This document shows, piece by piece, positions 4,473 through 6,567 of a stretch of DNA of 6,567 nt. Each line of letters begins with the position of its first letter. Position 1 is the stretch's first letter. The DNA is from Anaerolineales bacterium. GTDB lineage: Bacteria > Chloroflexota > Anaerolineae > Anaerolineales > Villigracilaceae. Below the pieces are notes generated by a model that saw only the letters and a program-made list of their open reading frames with translations, was not told the origin of the DNA and ran no database searches. Position numbers and translations under genes: made by a program. Where the stretch lies: assembly GCA_025966435.1 (NCBI GenBank), contig JAICRQ010000198.1, forward strand, positions 1 through 6,567, read 5' to 3'.

Positions 4473-5684
4473 ATGGGAGAAGAACTACTTACAGATGCTA
4501 TCCGTAACATGGTCGATGATGGCAACTTTGCTGGTGCAGCCATCCTGGTTTGGCAGGATGGCAAGGTAATACAGGCTGCGGGGGTAGGCTGGAGGGATAT
4601 AGCATCCCAGCTGCCAATGGAGAGGAACACATTGTTCCGCATCGCATCGATGACAAAGCCAATTACATCTACGATGGCACTCATGTTATTTGATGAAGGT
4701 CGGTTCGCGTTGAACGATCCGGTTACACGTTGGGCACCAGAGTTTTCTCAGATGCGTGTCCTGTGCTCGTCTACAGCCTCGCTCGATCAAACGGATCCGG
4801 CAGAGCGACCCATTACTTTTGAAGATCTGCTGACTCACCGTTCCGGCCTAACGTATGCGGATTTTCATTCTGGTTCCATCGCGAACGCGTATAAAGATGC
4901 ATTGGGCGGCGATATCGACAGTACAGTGCTCCCCGATGATTGGATTGCCAGACTCGCCGCACTACCTTTGATCGATCAGCCGGGAACGGCATTTCACTAT
5001 GGTCACTCAACCGATCTCCTGGGCTTGCTCATTGCACGCATAGAAGATGCACCGCTGGCCGATGTGCTCAAAGGCCGAATTTTCGACCCACTTGGAATGA
5101 ATGACACTGACTTTACTGTTCCATTGGAGAAGCAGCAGCGGCGGGCTGGGGCATACGGCTTTGACGATGCTGGTCAACTATGTAAGCGTCTCACTGGTCC
5201 GGGTGACTCGTTCCTCCCTGAACGACCTGAAGGGATGGCTTATGTCTCTGGCGGACAAGGGCTTTGGTCAACCGTGGACGATTATCTTACTTTCGCGCGG
5301 ATGTTCTTAAATGCAGGCACTGTGAATGATGTCCGGTTGTTGCAACCTGAGACCTTCAAACGAATGGTGACCAACTGCCTAAGCGAGAACCAACGGACAA
5401 ATGCCGGGTCAATGCTCGACGCTGGTCATGGATTCGGGTTAGGGGTCGCAATGGTGCTTGATCCCCTGAAAGCGGGGAGTCAGCCCTGTGGTGGCGGTAT
5501 GGGCGCTGTTGGCTGGCCTGGCGGCTTCGGCGGTTGGTGGCGAGCCGATCCCAGTAATAACTCTGTGCTGATCTTCCTGGCGCATAATATGGTTGAGCTG
5601 GAGCAACTCTTTAATGGAATTGGTCTTGGTGTATATGATGCAATCACGCAGTTTCAAGCTCACGCTTCGTCCTTGCTACGATAA
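4473..5684 (+). CDS. Serine hydrolase of the class C beta-lactamase/esterase family
   Basis: 403 residues, no signal peptide, so probably cytoplasmic. The catalytic SxxK motif is SMTK (Ser59, Lys62) in FRIASMTKPITS. LLTHRSGLTY (119-128) is a typical family block. The second catalytic motif is YGH (Tyr176-His178) in FHYGHSTDLLG, where classical enzymes have YxN or YxS. The KTG-like element is replaced by GWPGGFGGWWRADP (347-360), as in esterases of the EstB/LovD type rather than true cephalosporinases. Expected activity is hydrolysis or transfer of an ester or amide acyl group through an acyl-serine intermediate; antibiotic resistance should not be assumed, also because true AmpC enzymes are periplasmic. 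AAGAGA sits about 4 bases before the ATG. The gene starts 33 bp after the attC-like element and is followed 84 bp later by a reductase gene on the same strand. Substrate unknown. Confidence 0.9.
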   Translation: MGEELLTDAIRNMVDDGNFAGAAILVWQDGKVIQAAGVGWRDIASQLPMERNTLFRIASMTKPITSTMALMLFDEGRFALNDPVTRWAPEFSQMRVLCSSTASLDQTDPAERPITFEDLLTHRSGLTYADFHSGSIANAYKDALGGDIDSTVLPDDWIARLAALPLIDQPGTAFHYGHSTDLLGLLIARIEDAPLADVLKGRIFDPLGMNDTDFTVPLEKQQRRAGAYGFDDAGQLCKRLTGPGDSFLPERPEGMAYVSGGQGLWSTVDDYLTFARMFLNAGTVNDVRLLQPETFKRMVTNCLSENQRTNAGSMLDAGHGFGLGVAMVLDPLKAGSQPCGGGMGAVGWPGGFGGWWRADPSNNSVLIFLAHNMVELEQLFNGIGLGVYDAITQFQAHASSLLR

Positions 5685-5768
5685 AACAGGCGGCGTGGTT
5701 GATGATCTTAGCTACCTACTTTGAACAAGGCAACCAGATAGTAATCTAGATGTTGGAGGAACTCAGTC

Positions 5769-6365
5769 ATGAGAAAAGTTACTGTGCTGGAACATATCTC
5801 CCTTGATGGTGTCATACAAGCCCCAGGCGGGCCAGACGAAGATACCAGTGGCGGCTTCGCGTATGGCGGGTGGATCGCACCATATTCCGACGAAGTTCTT
5901 GGAACGGCTCTGCGAAAGCAGATGAACCTGCCGTTCGACCTGTTGTTAGGGCGCACAACCTTTGACATTTGGGAGCCGTTCTGGCCGCAACATGCGGACG
6001 AATGGCCAGGCGTCAACACGGCGACCAAGTACGTCGCCTCGAATACCAGGACTTCTAGCAAATGGCAACCATCCGTGTTTTTAAGCGGAGATATTGCAGA
6101 AAAAGTCACCGAACTCAAGCAACAGCCAGGGCCGGATTTGAATGTTTGGGGAAGTGGTAATCTCCTACAGACGCTTATGAAGCATGATTTGGTCGATGCG
6201 TTCTGGCTAATGATCTACCCGATCACGTTGGGCAGTGGAAAGCGGTTGTTTGCCGATGGCACGATCCCTGCGGCGTTCAAGGTGACGGAAAGCACAGTGG
6301 GCTCGAATGGCGTCATTGTCGCGAACTACGAGCGTGCTGGCGCAATCACAACCGGAAGTTCTTAA
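5769..6365 (+). CDS. Dihydrofolate-reductase-fold protein, RibD C-terminal type
   Basis: 198 residues of the RibD-C/YyaP-like family, which shares the DHFR fold and usually binds NADPH; many members have no known substrate. Seen: [17 protein letters not shown] (9-25), the family N-terminal strand and loop; [15 protein letters not shown] (58-72); KYVASNT (87-93); [13 protein letters not shown] (124-136), the glycine-rich nucleotide-binding segment; and [19 protein letters not shown] (143-161). No signal peptide. The start is firm: TGGAGGA (5754-5760) is 8 bases upstream of the ATG. It is 84 bp after the serine hydrolase on the same strand, and may be cotranscribed with it; only a weak TTGAAC (5721-5726) without a good -10 lies between. 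It is not a DfrA/FolA-type dihydrofolate reductase, whose motifs differ, so trimethoprim resistance is not implied. The stop codon lies inside a second attC-like element. Confidence 0.9.
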   Translation: MRKVTVLEHISLDGVIQAPGGPDEDTSGGFAYGGWIAPYSDEVLGTALRKQMNLPFDLLLGRTTFDIWEPFWPQHADEWPGVNTATKYVASNTRTSSKWQPSVFLSGDIAEKVTELKQQPGPDLNVWGSGNLLQTLMKHDLVDAFWLMIYPITLGSGKRLFADGTIPAAFKVTESTVGSNGVIVANYERAGAITTGSS

Positions 6366-6433
6366 CAGCAAGGAGAGCTGCTCCCCGGCAGACTCCAATC
6401 GCGCCCCAGTGCCAGTAAGGCAAGCTGTTAGGG
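6360..6433 (+). other. Degenerate attC-like site over the reductase stop codon
   Basis: TCTTAAC (6360-6366) includes the TAA stop, and GTTAGGG (6427-6433) pairs with it. Adjacent AGC/GCT extends this to a 9-bp outer stem with one wobble (6361-6369 with 6424-6432 region). The right 23 bases (6411-6433) match the right end of the 4318-4440 element at 15 positions without gaps, and six of the eight differences are transitions. The inner stem is poor; GGAG-AGCTG-CTCC (6372-6384) and GGCA/TGCC are minor hairpins. It reads as a decayed relative of the better site. It has no T-run, so it is not a terminator. Confidence 0.4.
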
Positions 6434-6481
6434 TTCCGGTCCAATCAAAAACTCCAATGCTGTAAAATTCGGGGAATTATC

Positions 6482-6567
6482 ATGGTTCTCTTTGCCGTCA
6501 GCATCTTCCTCTCTGCTTTCCTACTATTTCAGCTCCAGCCGATGATCGGTAAGTTCATCCTGCCGTG
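6482..6567 (+). CDS. N-terminus of a membrane protein, spermidine-synthase-like type (partial)
   Basis: The gene runs off the right edge after 28 codons. The visible peptide opens MVLFAVSIFLSAFLLFQLQ and continues PMIGKFILP: one hydrophobic helix followed by a loop with a Gln-Pro and a Lys. The pattern FLSAFLLFQxQPxIGKxILP is, from memory, the opening of bacterial multi-spanning proteins that carry a C-terminal spermidine-synthase-like domain. The identification rests on this short block only. GGGGA (6471-6475) lies 6 bases before the ATG as a weak ribosome site, and TAAAAT (6463-6468) could be a -10, without a clear -35. It lies about 50 bp past the attC-like element, so it may be outside the cassette block. 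Confidence 0.6.
   Translation, partial: MVLFAVSIFLSAFLLFQLQPMIGKFILP

Noticed and set aside
5685..5768. attC-like site between the hydrolase and the reductase
   Set aside because: The inverted repeat TGGTTG/CAACCA (5696-5736) has the boxes in the wrong order for an attC site, and no second stem lies inside.
4473..6365. Reading the beta-lactamase-family and DHFR-family pair as an antibiotic resistance cassette
   Set aside because: The hydrolase lacks a signal peptide and has esterase-type motifs (YGH, GWPGGFGG). The reductase is of the RibD-C type, not DfrA. The family names alone do not support resistance.
6366..6434. Intrinsic terminator after the reductase gene
   Set aside because: Small hairpins such as GGAG-AGCTG-CTCC exist, but no T-run follows on the plus strand.

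Overview
The window reads as ordinary bacterial chromosome, most likely from the Chloroflexota (Anaerolineae-like). Clues are a secreted protein with a Thr-Pro repeat linker after its lipobox, a twin-arginine two-domain multicopper oxidase, and the start of a multi-spanning protein resembling spermidine-synthase-type membrane proteins. This placement is inferred from protein style, not from a marker gene. No rRNA, tRNA, CRISPR array, transposase or integrase is visible.

Left block (1-1430, minus strand). A small two-helix membrane protein has a TATAAT box just upstream of its likely start. It ends at a strong intrinsic terminator. The -35 of the next promoter lies inside that terminator hairpin and drives a Tat-exported, two-domain (type C) multicopper oxidase. 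The stop codon of the oxidase directly precedes the Shine-Dalgarno of a second gene that runs off the left edge with an N-terminal membrane segment. Three TTTAGG/CCTAAA half-sites in alternating orientation cover the -10 and start point of the oxidase promoter. They look like a DtxR/IdeR/MntR-type metalloregulator box, so this is probably a metal-controlled metal-oxidation/transport operon.

Middle block (1430-3066). A plus-strand ATP-grasp ligase related to D-Ala-D-Ala ligase, but probably with another substrate, converges on a minus-strand ankyrin-repeat protein. They share a bidirectional terminator, and the ankyrin stop codon sits in its loop.

Right block (3067-6480, plus strand). A gene-free stretch rich in inverted repeats leads to an AT-rich orphan lipoprotein gene. 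Eight bases after its stop is a bulged imperfect hairpin of about 120 bp. It has the position and architecture of an integron attC recombination site: a GTTGAGC R' box, CAAC/GTTG outer pairing, and a 15-bp stem with single-base bulges. A serine hydrolase (class C beta-lactamase/esterase family) and a RibD-C/DHFR-fold reductase follow. Right at the stop of the reductase is a second, decayed attC-like element whose right end matches the first at 15 of 23 positions. The block may therefore be integron-type gene cassettes without a nearby integrase, a remnant or part of a larger array. The window ends in the start of a membrane protein gene.
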